Part shown: piece by piece, positions 36,574 through 45,944 of the stretch
How positions within the stretch are numbered: position 1 is the first letter of the stretch
Layout of the letters: each line of letters opens with the position of its first letter
NCBI RefSeq assembly: GCF_002834145.1
Contig: NZ_PHNT01000011.1
Location: 62,001 to 126,000, forward strand
Length of the DNA stretch: 64,000 nt
Reading direction: 5' to 3'
Source of the DNA: Roseovarius salinarum
Lineage (GTDB): Bacteria > Pseudomonadota > Alphaproteobacteria > Rhodobacterales > Rhodobacteraceae
Position numbers and translations under genes: made by a program
Notes under the pieces: generated by a model
Told to the model about the DNA's origin: nothing
The model's database searches: none
The model's input: the letters and a program-made list of their open reading frames with translations, nothing else

Positions 36574-37341
36574 TTGGGGATCGATTTCGTCCTCTTCGAC
36601 AGGCTCGTGGAGCTGTCCACCCGGTACCGGCCCGCGGAGCGGTCCCTGATGCTCGGGCGCCAGGGATTCCGCATCCAGACGACGTTCCGGCAGGAGTACG
36701 AAAGAACCCTGCGCCGCCACGGCATCGACGGCCGGCGGTTCGATTTCCTGCAGGACGACGGTTACGCCGAGACGCTGATGCGCAAGCTGGGCTTCGGCGA
36801 GGTCGAGACGATGGACTTTTCCGATTACGAGGGCGCGAGCATCCTGCACGACCTCAACCGGAAGCCGCCGCGGGAACTGGAAAACAGTTTCGATTTCATT
36901 TTCGACGGCGGCACCCTGGAGCATGTGTTCAACGTGCCCCAGGCGCTGGAGGGCGTGTTCCGCATGCTGCGGCCGGGCGGCCGGATCGTATCGGCCAACG
37001 GGCTGAACGGCTGGCACGGCCACGGCATGTACCAGTTCAACCCCGAACTCGTCTGGACGTTCTGGAAACGTGCCTGCAATTGCCGGGTCATCGACTGCCG
37101 GGCATTGCCGGAGACCCCGCATTCGCAGTACGGCCCGGTGGTGTTCAACGACCCCGCCGAGCGCGGCCACCGTCTGCGTCTGAAGGACAAGATCGGACCG
37201 GAACGCACCTACCTCTACTACGAGGTCGAGAAGACCGCGGAGTCGCACCTGCCCGATTTCGCGCTTCAAAGCGACTACGAGGCGAAATGGCAGGGCCATG
37301 ACACCGCCGGGGTCACCCGGTTCGCGGAAACAAGGAGCTGA
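36574..37341 (+). CDS. SAM-methyltransferase-like protein inserted between nuoH and nuoI
   Basis: A 255-residue protein whose C-terminal motifs fit class I SAM methyltransferases: FDFIFDGGTLEHVFN (about residues 106-120) and RMLRPGGRIVS (about 130-140). The usual glycine-rich motif I is not canonical; LMLGRQGF at 25-32 may replace it. Start: TTG 36574 with GGGAGG seven bases upstream; the frame is closed by the nuoH stop just before, so little alternative exists. It ends three bases before nuoI and has normal base use. A methyltransferase here is unusual. Modification of a complex I subunit is conceivable (mitochondrial NDUFAF7 and NDUFAF5 are methyltransferase-fold assembly factors), but this is inference. 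Confidence 0.7.
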   Translation: MGIDFVLFDRLVELSTRYRPAERSLMLGRQGFRIQTTFRQEYERTLRRHGIDGRRFDFLQDDGYAETLMRKLGFGEVETMDFSDYEGASILHDLNRKPPRELENSFDFIFDGGTLEHVFNVPQALEGVFRMLRPGGRIVSANGLNGWHGHGMYQFNPELVWTFWKRACNCRVIDCRALPETPHSQYGPVVFNDPAERGHRLRLKDKIGPERTYLYYEVEKTAESHLPDFALQSDYEAKWQGHDTAGVTRFAETRS

Positions 37342-37344
37342 GGC

Positions 37345-37839
37345 ATGGCGAACATCGACTATGGACGCGCGGCGGGCTATTTCCTGCTCAAGGATTTCTT
37401 CAAGGGGTTCGGGCTGGGGCTGAAGTATTTCTTCTCACCCAAGGCGACGGTGAACTATCCCCACGAGAAGGGGCCGCTCAGCCCGCGCTTTCGCGGCGAG
37501 CATGCGCTGCGCCGTTACCCCAACGGCGAGGAACGCTGCATCGCCTGCAAGCTCTGCGAGGCCATTTGCCCGGCGCAGGCGATCACGATCGACGCCGAGC
37601 CGCGCGACGACGGCTCGCGCCGCACCACGCGCTACGACATCGACATGACCAAGTGCATCTACTGCGGTTTCTGCCAGGAGGCCTGCCCGGTGGATGCCAT
37701 CGTTCAGGGTCCCAACTTCGAGTTCGCGACGGAGACGCGCGAGGAACTCTTCTACGACAAGCAGAAGCTGCTGGACAACGGCGAGCGCTGGGAGGCAGAG
37801 ATCGCCCGCAACCTCGAACTGGACGCGCCCTACAGATGA
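37345..37839 (+). CDS. nuoI: NADH-quinone oxidoreductase subunit I
   Basis: Twenty-three-kilodalton ferredoxin-like subunit with clusters N6a and N6b. Two CxxCxxCxxxCP motifs are visible: [12 protein letters not shown] (near residue 63) and [12 protein letters not shown] (near 102). At 164 residues it has the usual N-terminal amphipathic helix ([14 protein letters not shown]). ATG 37345 follows AAGGAG. Its stop overlaps the next start by ATGA. Confidence 0.97.
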   Translation: MANIDYGRAAGYFLLKDFFKGFGLGLKYFFSPKATVNYPHEKGPLSPRFRGEHALRRYPNGEERCIACKLCEAICPAQAITIDAEPRDDGSRRTTRYDIDMTKCIYCGFCQEACPVDAIVQGPNFEFATETREELFYDKQKLLDNGERWEAEIARNLELDAPYR

Positions 37840-38249
37840 CGGAGTCTTCCAACCCCTTCGAGCTGATGATGCGCCAGGCGCATGAGATGGCCAAGGCGGT
37901 CAATCCCACGCTCGAGTCCTTTTCGCCGAAGGAATTCGAGAAGCTGTGGCCAACCGTTCCCCGGGATGTCATGGAGATGTGGTTCGGGCGCGGGGTCAAC
38001 AAGGAAGGGCTGGATTCGAAGACCCGGCTGCTCCTGACGCTTGCGGGGTTGACCATGCTGGGGGCGCAGAGCGACACCCAGATCCGGATGACGGTGCGCC
38101 ACGCCCGCGAGGCCGGCGCCACGCGTGACGAGATTGCCGAGACCATCGCGCAGATGTCGATGTTCGCCGGCATACCCTCGATGACCCGGGCGATGGAGTT
38201 CGCGCGCGAGGTTCTGGACGAGGACGATCAAGAGGACGACAAGACATGA
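37836..38249 (+). CDS. Carboxymuconolactone decarboxylase-like protein without cysteines
   Basis: A 137-residue all-helical protein of the CMD/AhpD-like fold: [20 protein letters not shown], then [23 protein letters not shown] and [18 protein letters not shown], the typical core order. The AhpD redox motif CxxC is absent (the protein has no cysteine), so a peroxidase role is unlikely. CMD-type lactone decarboxylation or a structural role remain open. A short N-terminal segment ([19 protein letters not shown]) is additional and resembles a phasin-like helix. It overlaps both nuoI and nuoJ by ATGA, so it is firmly part of the operon. Confidence 0.8.
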   Translation: MTESSNPFELMMRQAHEMAKAVNPTLESFSPKEFEKLWPTVPRDVMEMWFGRGVNKEGLDSKTRLLLTLAGLTMLGAQSDTQIRMTVRHAREAGATRDEIAETIAQMSMFAGIPSMTRAMEFAREVLDEDDQEDDKT

Positions 38250-38854
38250 CCATCGCTGCGCTGGCCTTCTACCTGTTCGCCGTCTCCATCCTGGCGGGGG
38301 GGCTTTTCACCGTGATCAGCCGCAACCCCGTGCACTCGGTCCTGTGGCTGATCCTGTCGTTCATCAGCGCGGCGGGGTTGTTCGTGCTGCTGGGCGCGGA
38401 GTTCGTGGCGATGCTTCTCATCATCGTCTACGTGGGCGCGGTGGCGGTGCTGTTCCTTTTCGTGGTGATGATGCTCGACGTGGATTTCGCCGAGCTGAAG
38501 GCGCAGATGGCCAAGTACGTGCCACTGGCGCTGCTGATCGGGGTGATCTTGCTGATGCAGTTCGCCCTGGCCTACGGCGCCTGGACCTCGGCCGAGGGGG
38601 CCGAAGCCGCGCGTGCGGCCGTGATCCCGCAGGAGCGGCACAACACCGAGGCCCTTGGGCTGCTGCTGTATGACCGATACATCCTTCTGTTCCAGCTTGC
38701 CGGGCTGATCCTTCTGGTGGCGATGGTCGGCGCGATCGTCCTGACCTTGCGGCACCGTCAGGACATCAAGCGGCAGGACGTGCTGGCGCAGATGTACCGC
38801 GACCCGGCCAAGGCGATGGAACTGCGCGACGTGAAACCGGGGCAAGGCCTCTGA
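38246..38854 (+). CDS. nuoJ: NADH-quinone oxidoreductase subunit J
   Basis: Membrane subunit with five transmembrane helices next to the quinone-proximal end of the pump. Family features are [27 protein letters not shown] (split over helices 2-3, near residues 29-55) and the conserved [21 protein letters not shown] in helix 3. The 202-residue length is normal. A 79-base gap with a strong stem-loop separates it from nuoK. Confidence 0.96.
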   Translation: MTIAALAFYLFAVSILAGGLFTVISRNPVHSVLWLILSFISAAGLFVLLGAEFVAMLLIIVYVGAVAVLFLFVVMMLDVDFAELKAQMAKYVPLALLIGVILLMQFALAYGAWTSAEGAEAARAAVIPQERHNTEALGLLLYDRYILLFQLAGLILLVAMVGAIVLTLRHRQDIKRQDVLAQMYRDPAKAMELRDVKPGQGL

Positions 38855-38862
38855 CCGGCCGC

Positions 38863-38883
38863 CGCGCCGGGCCGCCCGGCGCG
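38863..38883. other. Intercistronic stem-loop between nuoJ and nuoK
   Basis: Perfect 9-base arms CGCGCCGGG (38863-38871) and CCCGGCGCG (38875-38883) flank a 3-base loop. It lies in the only sizable gap of the nuoH-nuoN half. Likely an RNA processing or stability element rather than a full terminator, since nuoK-N follow directly. Confidence 0.45.
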
Positions 38884-38933
38884 CGCGGCGCACGAAACGA
38901 CAAGACGGACGGGCAACGCCCGGAGGGACAGAC

Positions 38934-39239
38934 ATGATCGGACTTGAACATTACCTGACGGTGGCGGCGACCCTGTTCGTCATCGGCATCTTCGGCCTAT
39001 TCCTCAACCGCAAGAACGTCATCATCCTGCTGATGTCCATCGAGTTGATGCTGCTTTCGGTCAACATCAACCTGGTGGCCTTCTCCAGCTTCCTCGGCGA
39101 CATGGTGGGGCAGGTGTTCACGCTGTTCGTGCTGACCGTCGCCGCGGCCGAGGCCGCGATCGGGCTGGCGATCCTGGTGTGCTTCTTCCGCAACCGCGGC
39201 ACCATCGCCGTGGAAGACGTCAACGTGATGAAAGGCTGA
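38934..39239 (+). CDS. nuoK: NADH-quinone oxidoreductase subunit K
   Basis: Small MrpC-like antiporter subunit of 101 residues with three helices. Two membrane glutamates that belong to the proton path are visible, in [13 protein letters not shown] (about residue 36) and [12 protein letters not shown] (about 72). GGAGGG precedes ATG 38934. It is followed four bases later by nuoL. Confidence 0.97.
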   Translation: MIGLEHYLTVAATLFVIGIFGLFLNRKNVIILLMSIELMLLSVNINLVAFSSFLGDMVGQVFTLFVLTVAAAEAAIGLAILVCFFRNRGTIAVEDVNVMKG

Positions 39240-39243
39240 CGCG

Positions 39244-41343
39244 ATGGAAACGATCATCCTCTTCGCGCCGCTGGTCGGCGCCATCATCGCGGGCTTCGGC
39301 TGGCGCATCATCGGCGAGACGGGTGCGCAGTGGGTCACCACCGGCCTGCTGTTCCTGTCGATGGTGCTGTCGTGGGTCGTCTTTCTCGGCCATGACGGCC
39401 AGACGCATCACATCCACATCCTCGACTGGATCCGCTCGGGCACGCTGGACACGACCTGGTCGATCCGGCTCGACCGGCTGACGGCCGTCATGCTGATCGT
39501 GATCACCACGGTGTCGGCCTTCGTGCATCTCTACAGCTTCGGCTACATGGCGCACGACGAGAATTTCCGCGAGGGCGAAAGCTACAGGCCACGCTTTTTC
39601 GCGTATCTGTCGTTCTTCACCTTCGCGATGCTCATGCTGGTCACGGCGGACAACCTGGCGCAGATGTTCTTCGGCTGGGAGGGCGTGGGCCTGGCCTCCT
39701 ACCTGCTGATCGGCTTCTACTTCCGCAAGCCGTCGGCCAATGCCGCGGCGATCAAGGCGTTCGTGGTCAACCGGGTGGGCGACTTCGGCTTCGCGCTTGG
39801 CATCTTCGCCCTGTTCTTCCTCGCGGACTCGATCAAGTTCGACGACATCTTCGCAATGGCCCCGCAGCTGGCCGAGACCCAGCTGACCTTCCTGTGGACC
39901 GACTGGAACGCCGCGAACCTCGTCGCCGTGCTGCTGTTCATCGGCGCGATGGGCAAGTCGGCGCAGTTCATTCTGCACACCTGGCTGCCCGACGCGATGG
40001 AGGGCCCGACCCCGGTGTCGGCGCTGATCCACGCCGCCACCATGGTGACCGCCGGCGTGTTCCTTGTCTGCCGGATGTCGCCGGTGTTCGAATACGCCGA
40101 CGCGGCCAAGAATTTCGTCGTCTACATCGGCGCGATCACGGCGTTCTTCGCGGCGACCGTGGGGCTGGTGCAGAACGACATCAAGCGGGTGATTGCCTAT
40201 TCCACGTGTTCGCAGCTCGGCTACATGTTCGTGGCGGCGGGCGTGGGTGTCTACTCGGTGGCGATGTTCCACCTGCTCACCCACGCCTTCTTCAAGGCGC
40301 TGCTGTTCCTGGGCGCGGGCTCGGTCATCCACGGGATGCACCACGAACAGGACATGCGCAACTATGGCGGGCTGCGCCACAAGATGCCCTGGACCTTCTG
40401 GTCGATGCTGATCGGCACGCTGGCGATCACGGGCGTGGGCATCCCGCTGACCGGGATCGGCTTCGCCGGGTTCCTCAGCAAGGACGCGATCATCGAAAGC
40501 GCCTATGCCGGCACCGCCGGTGGCTTCGGCTTCTGGGCGCTGGTCATCGCGGCCCTGTTCACCAGCTTCTACAGCTGGCGGCTGATGTTCATGACGTTCT
40601 GGGGCAAGCCGCGCGGCGACAAGCACACGCATGAACACGCGCATGAAAGCGGGGCGAACATGCTGGTGCCGCTGGGCGTGCTGGCCATCGGCGCGGTTTT
40701 CTCGGGCATGGTGTGGTACAACAGCTTCTTCGGGCACACCGACACCGTCGCGAAGTTCTTCGGCGTTCCCTACGCCGAGGCCGGTGCGCATGGCGAGGAC
40801 GCGGGCCACGGCGAAGAGGCCGCGGCCGGCGCTGAGAAGGACAAGACGGCCAACGACGGCAAGCACCATTACGTCTTCGCCGGCGCGCCCGGCGAGGGCG
40901 CGATCCATGCCGCGCCGGGCAACGACGTGCTGACCGAGGCGCACGCGGTGCCCAAATGGGTCAAGGTCAGCCCCTTCATCGCGATGCTGCTGGGGCTTGC
41001 GACTGCCTACTGGTTCTACATCGTCAACCCGGCGATGCCGCGCTGGCTGGCCGAGGTGCAGCGGCCGCTGTACCTGTTCCTGCTCAACAAGTGGTACATC
41101 GACGAGATCTACGACTACGCCATCGTGCGCCCGGTCAAGGCGCTGGCGCGGGCTCTGTGGCGCGGCGGCGACCTGGGCGTGATCGACGGTTTCCTGAACG
41201 GTGTCGCGATGGGCGTCGTGCCCTTCTTCACGCGCCTCGCGGGCCGTGCCCAGTCGGGATACATCTTCACCTATGCCTTCGCCATGGTTATCGGGATTGC
41301 TGTCCTGATCACCTGGATGTCGTTCGCCGGAGGGGCTGAATAA
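39244..41343 (+). CDS. nuoL: NADH-quinone oxidoreductase subunit L
   Basis: Distal proton-pumping, MrpA-like subunit with the long lateral helix at its C-terminus. Key membrane motifs include [17 protein letters not shown] (catalytic glutamate), [39 protein letters not shown] (lysine and broken-helix region, in separate segments) and [11 protein letters not shown] histidine/glutamate-rich soluble loop occurs around residues 460-470 and another charged loop near 515-560. Length 699 is slightly above typical. TAATG overlap with nuoM. Confidence 0.97.
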   Translation: METIILFAPLVGAIIAGFGWRIIGETGAQWVTTGLLFLSMVLSWVVFLGHDGQTHHIHILDWIRSGTLDTTWSIRLDRLTAVMLIVITTVSAFVHLYSFGYMAHDENFREGESYRPRFFAYLSFFTFAMLMLVTADNLAQMFFGWEGVGLASYLLIGFYFRKPSANAAAIKAFVVNRVGDFGFALGIFALFFLADSIKFDDIFAMAPQLAETQLTFLWTDWNAANLVAVLLFIGAMGKSAQFILHTWLPDAMEGPTPVSALIHAATMVTAGVFLVCRMSPVFEYADAAKNFVVYIGAITAFFAATVGLVQNDIKRVIAYSTCSQLGYMFVAAGVGVYSVAMFHLLTHAFFKALLFLGAGSVIHGMHHEQDMRNYGGLRHKMPWTFWSMLIGTLAITGVGIPLTGIGFAGFLSKDAIIESAYAGTAGGFGFWALVIAALFTSFYSWRLMFMTFWGKPRGDKHTHEHAHESGANMLVPLGVLAIGAVFSGMVWYNSFFGHTDTVAKFFGVPYAEAGAHGEDAGHGEEAAAGAEKDKTANDGKHHYVFAGAPGEGAIHAAPGNDVLTEAHAVPKWVKVSPFIAMLLGLATAYWFYIVNPAMPRWLAEVQRPLYLFLLNKWYIDEIYDYAIVRPVKALARALWRGGDLGVIDGFLNGVAMGVVPFFTRLAGRAQSGYIFTYAFAMVIGIAVLITWMSFAGGAE

Positions 41344-42887
41344 TGGACAACCTGCTTTCCATCACCACCTTCATCCCCGCCATTGCGGCCGCGATCCTGG
41401 CGGTGTTCCTGCGCGGCGACGACGAAGCGGCACAGCGCAACGCCAAGTGGGTGGCGCTGATCGCGACCACGCTGACCTTCATCGTCTCGCTGTTCATCCT
41501 GGTGCAGTTCGACCCCAACGAGACCGGTTTCCAGTTCGTCGAGGAACGCGAATGGCTGCTGGGGCTGAACTACAAGATGGGCGTGGACGGGATCAGCGTG
41601 CTGTTCGTGCTGCTGACCACCTTCATCATGCCGCTGACCATCGCGGCGTCATGGCACGTCACCACGCGCGTGAAGGAATACATGATCGCCTTCCTCGCGC
41701 TCGAGACGCTCATGCTGGGTGTCTTCATGGCGCTCGACCTGGTGCTGTTCTACGTCTTCTTCGAGGGCGGGCTGATCCCGATGTTCCTGATCATCGGCAT
41801 CTGGGGCGGCAAGGAACGCATATATGCCGCGTTCAAGTTCTTCCTCTACACCTTCTTCGGCTCGGTGCTGATGCTGGTGGCGATGGTGGGCATGTTCGTG
41901 GATGCCGGCACGACCGACATCCCCACGCTGATGAGCCACCAGTTCGGCACGGAAACCTTCAGCCTGCTGGGCGTGCAGATCGTTGGCGGCGTGCAGACGC
42001 TGATGTTCCTTGCCTTCTTCGCCAGTTTCGCGGTGAAGATGCCGATGTGGCCGGTGCACACGTGGTTGCCGGACGCGCACGTGCAGGCGCCCACTGCCGG
42101 GTCGGTGGTGCTGGCGGCGATCCTGCTGAAGATGGGAGGCTACGGCTTTCTGCGCTTCAGCTTGCCGATGTTCCCGGTGGGCGCCGAGGTGATGACGCCG
42201 CTTGTGTTCTGGCTGTCGGCCATCGCCATCGTCTACACGAGCCTCGTCGCGCTGGCGCAGGAGGACATGAAGAAGCTGATCGCCTATTCCTCGGTCGCGC
42301 ACATGGGGTTCGTCACCATGGGCATCTTCGCGGCCAACCAGCAGGGCGTGGACGGTGCGATCTTCCAGATGATCAGCCACGGCTTCATCTCCGGGGCGCT
42401 CTTCCTGTGCGTGGGCGTGATCTATGACCGGATGCACACGCGGGCGATCGACGCCTACGGCGGGCTGGTGAACCGCATGCCGGCCTATGCGCTGGTGTTC
42501 ATGCTGTTCACCATGGCCAATGTCGGGCTGCCCGGGACATCCGGGTTCGTCGGCGAGTTCCTGACGCTCATGGGGGTCTTCCAGGTCAACACCTGGATCG
42601 CGGCGGTGGCGGCCACCGGCGTGATCTTCTCGGCGTGCTATGCGCTTTGGCTCTATCGCCGGGTGGTGTTCGGCGATCTGATCAAGGAAAGCCTGAAGTC
42701 GATCACCGACATGGGCGCGCGCGAACGCGCGATCTTCGCGCCGCTGGTGGCCATGACCCTGCTCCTGGGTGTCTACCCCAGCCTCGTGACCGATATCATC
42801 GGCCCGTCGGTCGAACACCTGATTGCCAACTACGACACCGCCCTGGCCGAGGCGCAAGCCGCCAGCCAGGTGGCGGCGTCGCATTAA
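41343..42887 (+). CDS. nuoM: NADH-quinone oxidoreductase subunit M
   Basis: Proton-pumping MrpD-like subunit with 14 helices over 514 residues. [30 protein letters not shown] (in two helices) holds the catalytic glutamate. The lysine/broken-helix region follows in [18 protein letters not shown] and [15 protein letters not shown], with the [12 protein letters not shown] segment next. The start shares a base with the nuoL stop. It lies 12 bases before nuoN. Confidence 0.97.
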   Translation: MDNLLSITTFIPAIAAAILAVFLRGDDEAAQRNAKWVALIATTLTFIVSLFILVQFDPNETGFQFVEEREWLLGLNYKMGVDGISVLFVLLTTFIMPLTIAASWHVTTRVKEYMIAFLALETLMLGVFMALDLVLFYVFFEGGLIPMFLIIGIWGGKERIYAAFKFFLYTFFGSVLMLVAMVGMFVDAGTTDIPTLMSHQFGTETFSLLGVQIVGGVQTLMFLAFFASFAVKMPMWPVHTWLPDAHVQAPTAGSVVLAAILLKMGGYGFLRFSLPMFPVGAEVMTPLVFWLSAIAIVYTSLVALAQEDMKKLIAYSSVAHMGFVTMGIFAANQQGVDGAIFQMISHGFISGALFLCVGVIYDRMHTRAIDAYGGLVNRMPAYALVFMLFTMANVGLPGTSGFVGEFLTLMGVFQVNTWIAAVAATGVIFSACYALWLYRRVVFGDLIKESLKSITDMGARERAIFAPLVAMTLLLGVYPSLVTDIIGPSVEHLIANYDTALAEAQAASQVAASH

Positions 42888-42899
42888 CTGGAGGCCCTG

Positions 42900-44336
42900 A
42901 TGATCCAGGCTGATCTCAACGTTGTCCTGCCGGAGATCGTGCTCGCGGTCTACGCGATGGCGGGCCTTCTGCTGGCCGTCTACACCCGCAAGGACCAGCT
43001 TGCCGGCGTGCTGGTGTGGCTCACCGCGGCGCTGTTCACGGCGCTGGCGATATGGATCGGCGTCACCGGCGACGGCGCGCGCGTGGCGTTCGGCGGCATG
43101 ATCCACGACGACGGTTTCGCGCGCTTCGCCAAGGTGACGATCCTGCTGTCTGCCGCGGCGGTTCTCGTGATGGGGCAGGATTACATGGCGCGGCGCGACA
43201 TGCTGCGCTTCGAGTTCCCGATGCTTGTGGCGCTGGCCGCGGTGGGCATGATGGTCATGGTCAGCGCGGGTGATTTGATGGCGCTCTACATGGGGCTGGA
43301 GCTGCAGAGCCTCGCGCTCTACGTCGTCGCCAGCCTGCGCCGCGACAGCGTGAAATCCACCGAGGCCGGGCTCAAGTACTTCGTGCTCGGTGCGCTGAGC
43401 TCGGGCCTGCTGCTTTACGGCGCCTCGCTGACCTACGGCTACGCGGGAACGACGCTGTTCTCCGGCGTGATCGACGCGGCCTCGGGCCAGGCACCGATGG
43501 GCCTGCTGTTCGGCCTGGTTTTCGTGCTGGCCGGTCTGGCGTTCAAGGTCTCCGCCGTGCCGTTCCACATGTGGACGCCGGACGTCTACGAGGGCGCGCC
43601 GACGCCGATCACCGCCTTCTTCGCGACCGCGCCGAAGGTGGCGGCGATGGGGCTTTTCGCGCGCGTGGTGCATGACGCCTATGGCGGGGTCGTGGGCGAC
43701 TGGCAACAGATCGTCGCTGTGCTGAGCCTGTTGTCGATGTTCCTCGGCGGCGTGGCGGCGATCGGGCAGACCAACATCAAGCGGCTGATGGCCTATTCCT
43801 CGATCGCGCACATGGGCTATGCCCTGATGGGGCTCGCCGCCGGCACGGCCTTCGGCGTGCAGGCGATGCTGATCTACATGGCCATCTACGTGACCATGAA
43901 CATCGGCACCTTCGCCTTCATCCTGAGCATGGAAAAGGACGGCAAGCCCGTCACCGAGATCGCGGCGCTGAACATGTATTCGGTCTCTCACCCGGGACGG
44001 GCCGCGGCGATGCTGGTGCTGTTGTTCAGCCTCGCGGGCGTACCGCCGCTGGTGGGGTTCTTCGGCAAGCTCTACGTGCTGCGCGCGGCCTACGAGGGCG
44101 GTCTGATCTGGCTTGCGGTGGCCGGGGTGGTCGCCTCGGTGATCGGTGCGTTCTACTACCTGCGTATCGTCTATTACATGTATTTCGGCGAAGAGTCCGA
44201 AGGCATCGACGCCGGCCGCTCGCCGGTGCAATGGGGGCTTCTCATGGCGAGCGCGGTGATCATGGTGGTGGGCATCATCAACCTGTTCGGCATCGAGGGC
44301 GCGGCGCAGGCCGCGGCGGCAACGCTTGTCAACTGA
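42900..44336 (+). CDS. nuoN: NADH-quinone oxidoreductase subunit N
   Basis: Third antiporter-like pump subunit, 478 residues, 14 helices. [19 protein letters not shown] (near residue 132) has the conserved glutamate; [31 protein letters not shown] and [14 protein letters not shown] are family signatures. GGAGGCC precedes ATG 42900. It closes the nuo operon; birA follows after 63 bases, a gene order common in alphaproteobacteria. Confidence 0.97.
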   Translation: MIQADLNVVLPEIVLAVYAMAGLLLAVYTRKDQLAGVLVWLTAALFTALAIWIGVTGDGARVAFGGMIHDDGFARFAKVTILLSAAAVLVMGQDYMARRDMLRFEFPMLVALAAVGMMVMVSAGDLMALYMGLELQSLALYVVASLRRDSVKSTEAGLKYFVLGALSSGLLLYGASLTYGYAGTTLFSGVIDAASGQAPMGLLFGLVFVLAGLAFKVSAVPFHMWTPDVYEGAPTPITAFFATAPKVAAMGLFARVVHDAYGGVVGDWQQIVAVLSLLSMFLGGVAAIGQTNIKRLMAYSSIAHMGYALMGLAAGTAFGVQAMLIYMAIYVTMNIGTFAFILSMEKDGKPVTEIAALNMYSVSHPGRAAAMLVLLFSLAGVPPLVGFFGKLYVLRAAYEGGLIWLAVAGVVASVIGAFYYLRIVYYMYFGEESEGIDAGRSPVQWGLLMASAVIMVVGIINLFGIEGAAQAAAATLVN

Positions 44337-44399
44337 GCGTCGCCGCGCCGCGGCGCGCGGCCCGGACCTGGCGCGTGACGTGGCGCCAGAGTGGGCACC

Positions 44400-45149
44400 A
44401 TGACACGATGGCCCGACGGCTATGGCCGGCGCGTGCTGGACCGGGTCGACAGCACCAATGCCGAGGCCGCGCGCATCGCGCGCGGCCTGCCCGGGCCGGA
44501 ATGGATCCTTGCCCTCGAACAGACGGCCGCGCGCGGCCGGCGCGGCCGCGCCTGGGCCAGCGCGCACGGCAACTTCGCGGCCACGCTTGTGCGTCCCGCG
44601 CAAGAGCCGCCCGCGCAGCTTTCGCTGCGCTCGTTCGTGGCCGCGCTGGCGCTGCACACGGCGCTGGCGAAGGTCACCGGCCGGCCCGAGCGCTTCGCGC
44701 TCAAGTGGCCCAACGACGTGCTGCTCGACGGCGGCAAGCTGGCGGGCATCCTTCTGGAAAGCGCGGGGGGTGACCGCGCCGGCGGGGTTCTGGCCATCGG
44801 GTTCGGCGTGAACCTGGCCGAGGCGCCCGCGGCCGACGCGCTGGAACCCGGCGCCGTTCCTCCGGTTTCGCTGCTGTCCCTTACCGGTGTTTCGGTGACG
44901 CCCGAGGAATTCCTCGACCGTCTCGCGCCGGCCTTCGCCGACTACGAGCGCCAGCTTGTCACCTACGGATTTGCCCCCGTGCGCGCCGCCTGGTTGCAGC
45001 GCGCCGCACGCCTGGGCGAGGTGATCCGTGCGCGCACGCACTCCGAGGAGATTGCGGGCATCTTCGAAACGGTGGACGCCGCCGGCAATCTTGTTCTATC
45101 CACGGCCGGTGGCCGCCGCGCCATCGCGGCGGCCGAGGTATTCTTCTGA
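44400..45149 (+). CDS. birA: Biotin-[acetyl-CoA-carboxylase] ligase
   Basis: Attaches biotin to acceptor lysines via biotinyl-AMP. The active-site loop GRGRRGRAW is at about residues 46-52 (RGRRGRAW), followed by KWPNDVLLDGGKLAGILLE with the catalytic lysines. At 249 residues it lacks the N-terminal winged-helix domain of E. coli BirA, so it should be ligase only, not a repressor; in alphaproteobacteria biotin genes are usually controlled by BioR instead. Potential substrates include LiuD in this window and acetyl-CoA carboxylase. It is followed closely by coaX. Confidence 0.93.
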   Translation: MTRWPDGYGRRVLDRVDSTNAEAARIARGLPGPEWILALEQTAARGRRGRAWASAHGNFAATLVRPAQEPPAQLSLRSFVAALALHTALAKVTGRPERFALKWPNDVLLDGGKLAGILLESAGGDRAGGVLAIGFGVNLAEAPAADALEPGAVPPVSLLSLTGVSVTPEEFLDRLAPAFADYERQLVTYGFAPVRAAWLQRAARLGEVIRARTHSEEIAGIFETVDAAGNLVLSTAGGRRAIAAAEVFF

Positions 45150-45167
45150 GACAACGGAGGCGCGGCC

Positions 45168-45938
45168 ATGCTTCTGGCCATCGACTGCGGCAACACCAAC
45201 ACCGTTTTCGCCGTCTGGGACGGGACGCGTTTCCTGTGCACGCTGCGGACCTCCACCCACCATGCGCGCACCGCGGATGCCTATTTCACCTGGTTCTCGA
45301 CGCTGGTGAAGCACTACGGGATCGACTTGGACATCACCGACGTCATCATTTCCTCGACTGTGCCGCGGGTGGTGTTCAACCTGCGTGTCTTCGCGGACCG
45401 GTTCTTCGGCTGCCGGCCCCTGGTGGTCGGCAAACCCGAGTGTGCGCTTCCGACGCCGCCGCGGGTGGATGAGGGCACGACGGTGGGGCCCGACCGGCTG
45501 GTCAATGCCGCCGGTGCCCATGATCGCCATGGCGGCGACCTGATCGTGGTGGATTTCGGCACCGCCACGACCTTTGACGTGGTGGCGCACGATGGCGCCT
45601 ACGTCGGCGGCGTGATCGCGCCCGGCGTCAACCTGAGCCTGGAGGCGCTGCACGCCGAGGCGGCGGCACTGCCGCATGTCGACGTGACCAAGCCGCAGAA
45701 GGTCATCGGGACGAACACGGTCGATTGCATGCAGTCGGGCGTGTTCTGGGGCTACGTCGGGTTGGTCCACGGTGTCTGCGAACGGATCCGCGCCGAATAC
45801 GAGAAACCGATGCGGGTCATCGGCACCGGCGGGCTGGCGCCCTTGTTCGCGCAGGGTGAACTGTTATTCGACCACATCGAGGAAGACCTGACGATGCACG
45901 GCCTGACCGTGATCCACGACCACAACAAGAAAGGCTGA
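45168..45938 (+). CDS. coaX: Type III pantothenate kinase
   Basis: First enzyme of CoA synthesis, of the ASKHA fold. MLLAIDCGNTNTVFAVWDG at the N-terminus is the phosphate motif with catalytic Asp6. VGPDRLVNAAGAH (near residue 106) and DFGTATTFDVV (near 127) bind pantothenate and ATP; GGVIAPGVNLSLEALHAEAAALP follows. The 256-residue length is normal, and the enzyme class needs a monovalent cation. GGAGG precedes ATG 45168; rnj begins six bases after the stop. Confidence 0.96.
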   Translation: MLLAIDCGNTNTVFAVWDGTRFLCTLRTSTHHARTADAYFTWFSTLVKHYGIDLDITDVIISSTVPRVVFNLRVFADRFFGCRPLVVGKPECALPTPPRVDEGTTVGPDRLVNAAGAHDRHGGDLIVVDFGTATTFDVVAHDGAYVGGVIAPGVNLSLEALHAEAAALPHVDVTKPQKVIGTNTVDCMQSGVFWGYVGLVHGVCERIRAEYEKPMRVIGTGGLAPLFAQGELLFDHIEEDLTMHGLTVIHDHNKKG

Positions 45939-45944
45939 CACCCC

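Noticed and set aside
41649-45041. A 1130-codon open frame on the minus strand opposite nuoM, nuoN and birA
   Set aside because: It mirrors the codon structure of conserved plus-strand genes; the translation is Arg/His/Gly-rich and without any domain. Long antisense frames are expected at this GC content.
44400-45149. BirA as a biotin repressor
   Set aside because: The protein starts directly with the ligase domain; there is no winged-helix region.
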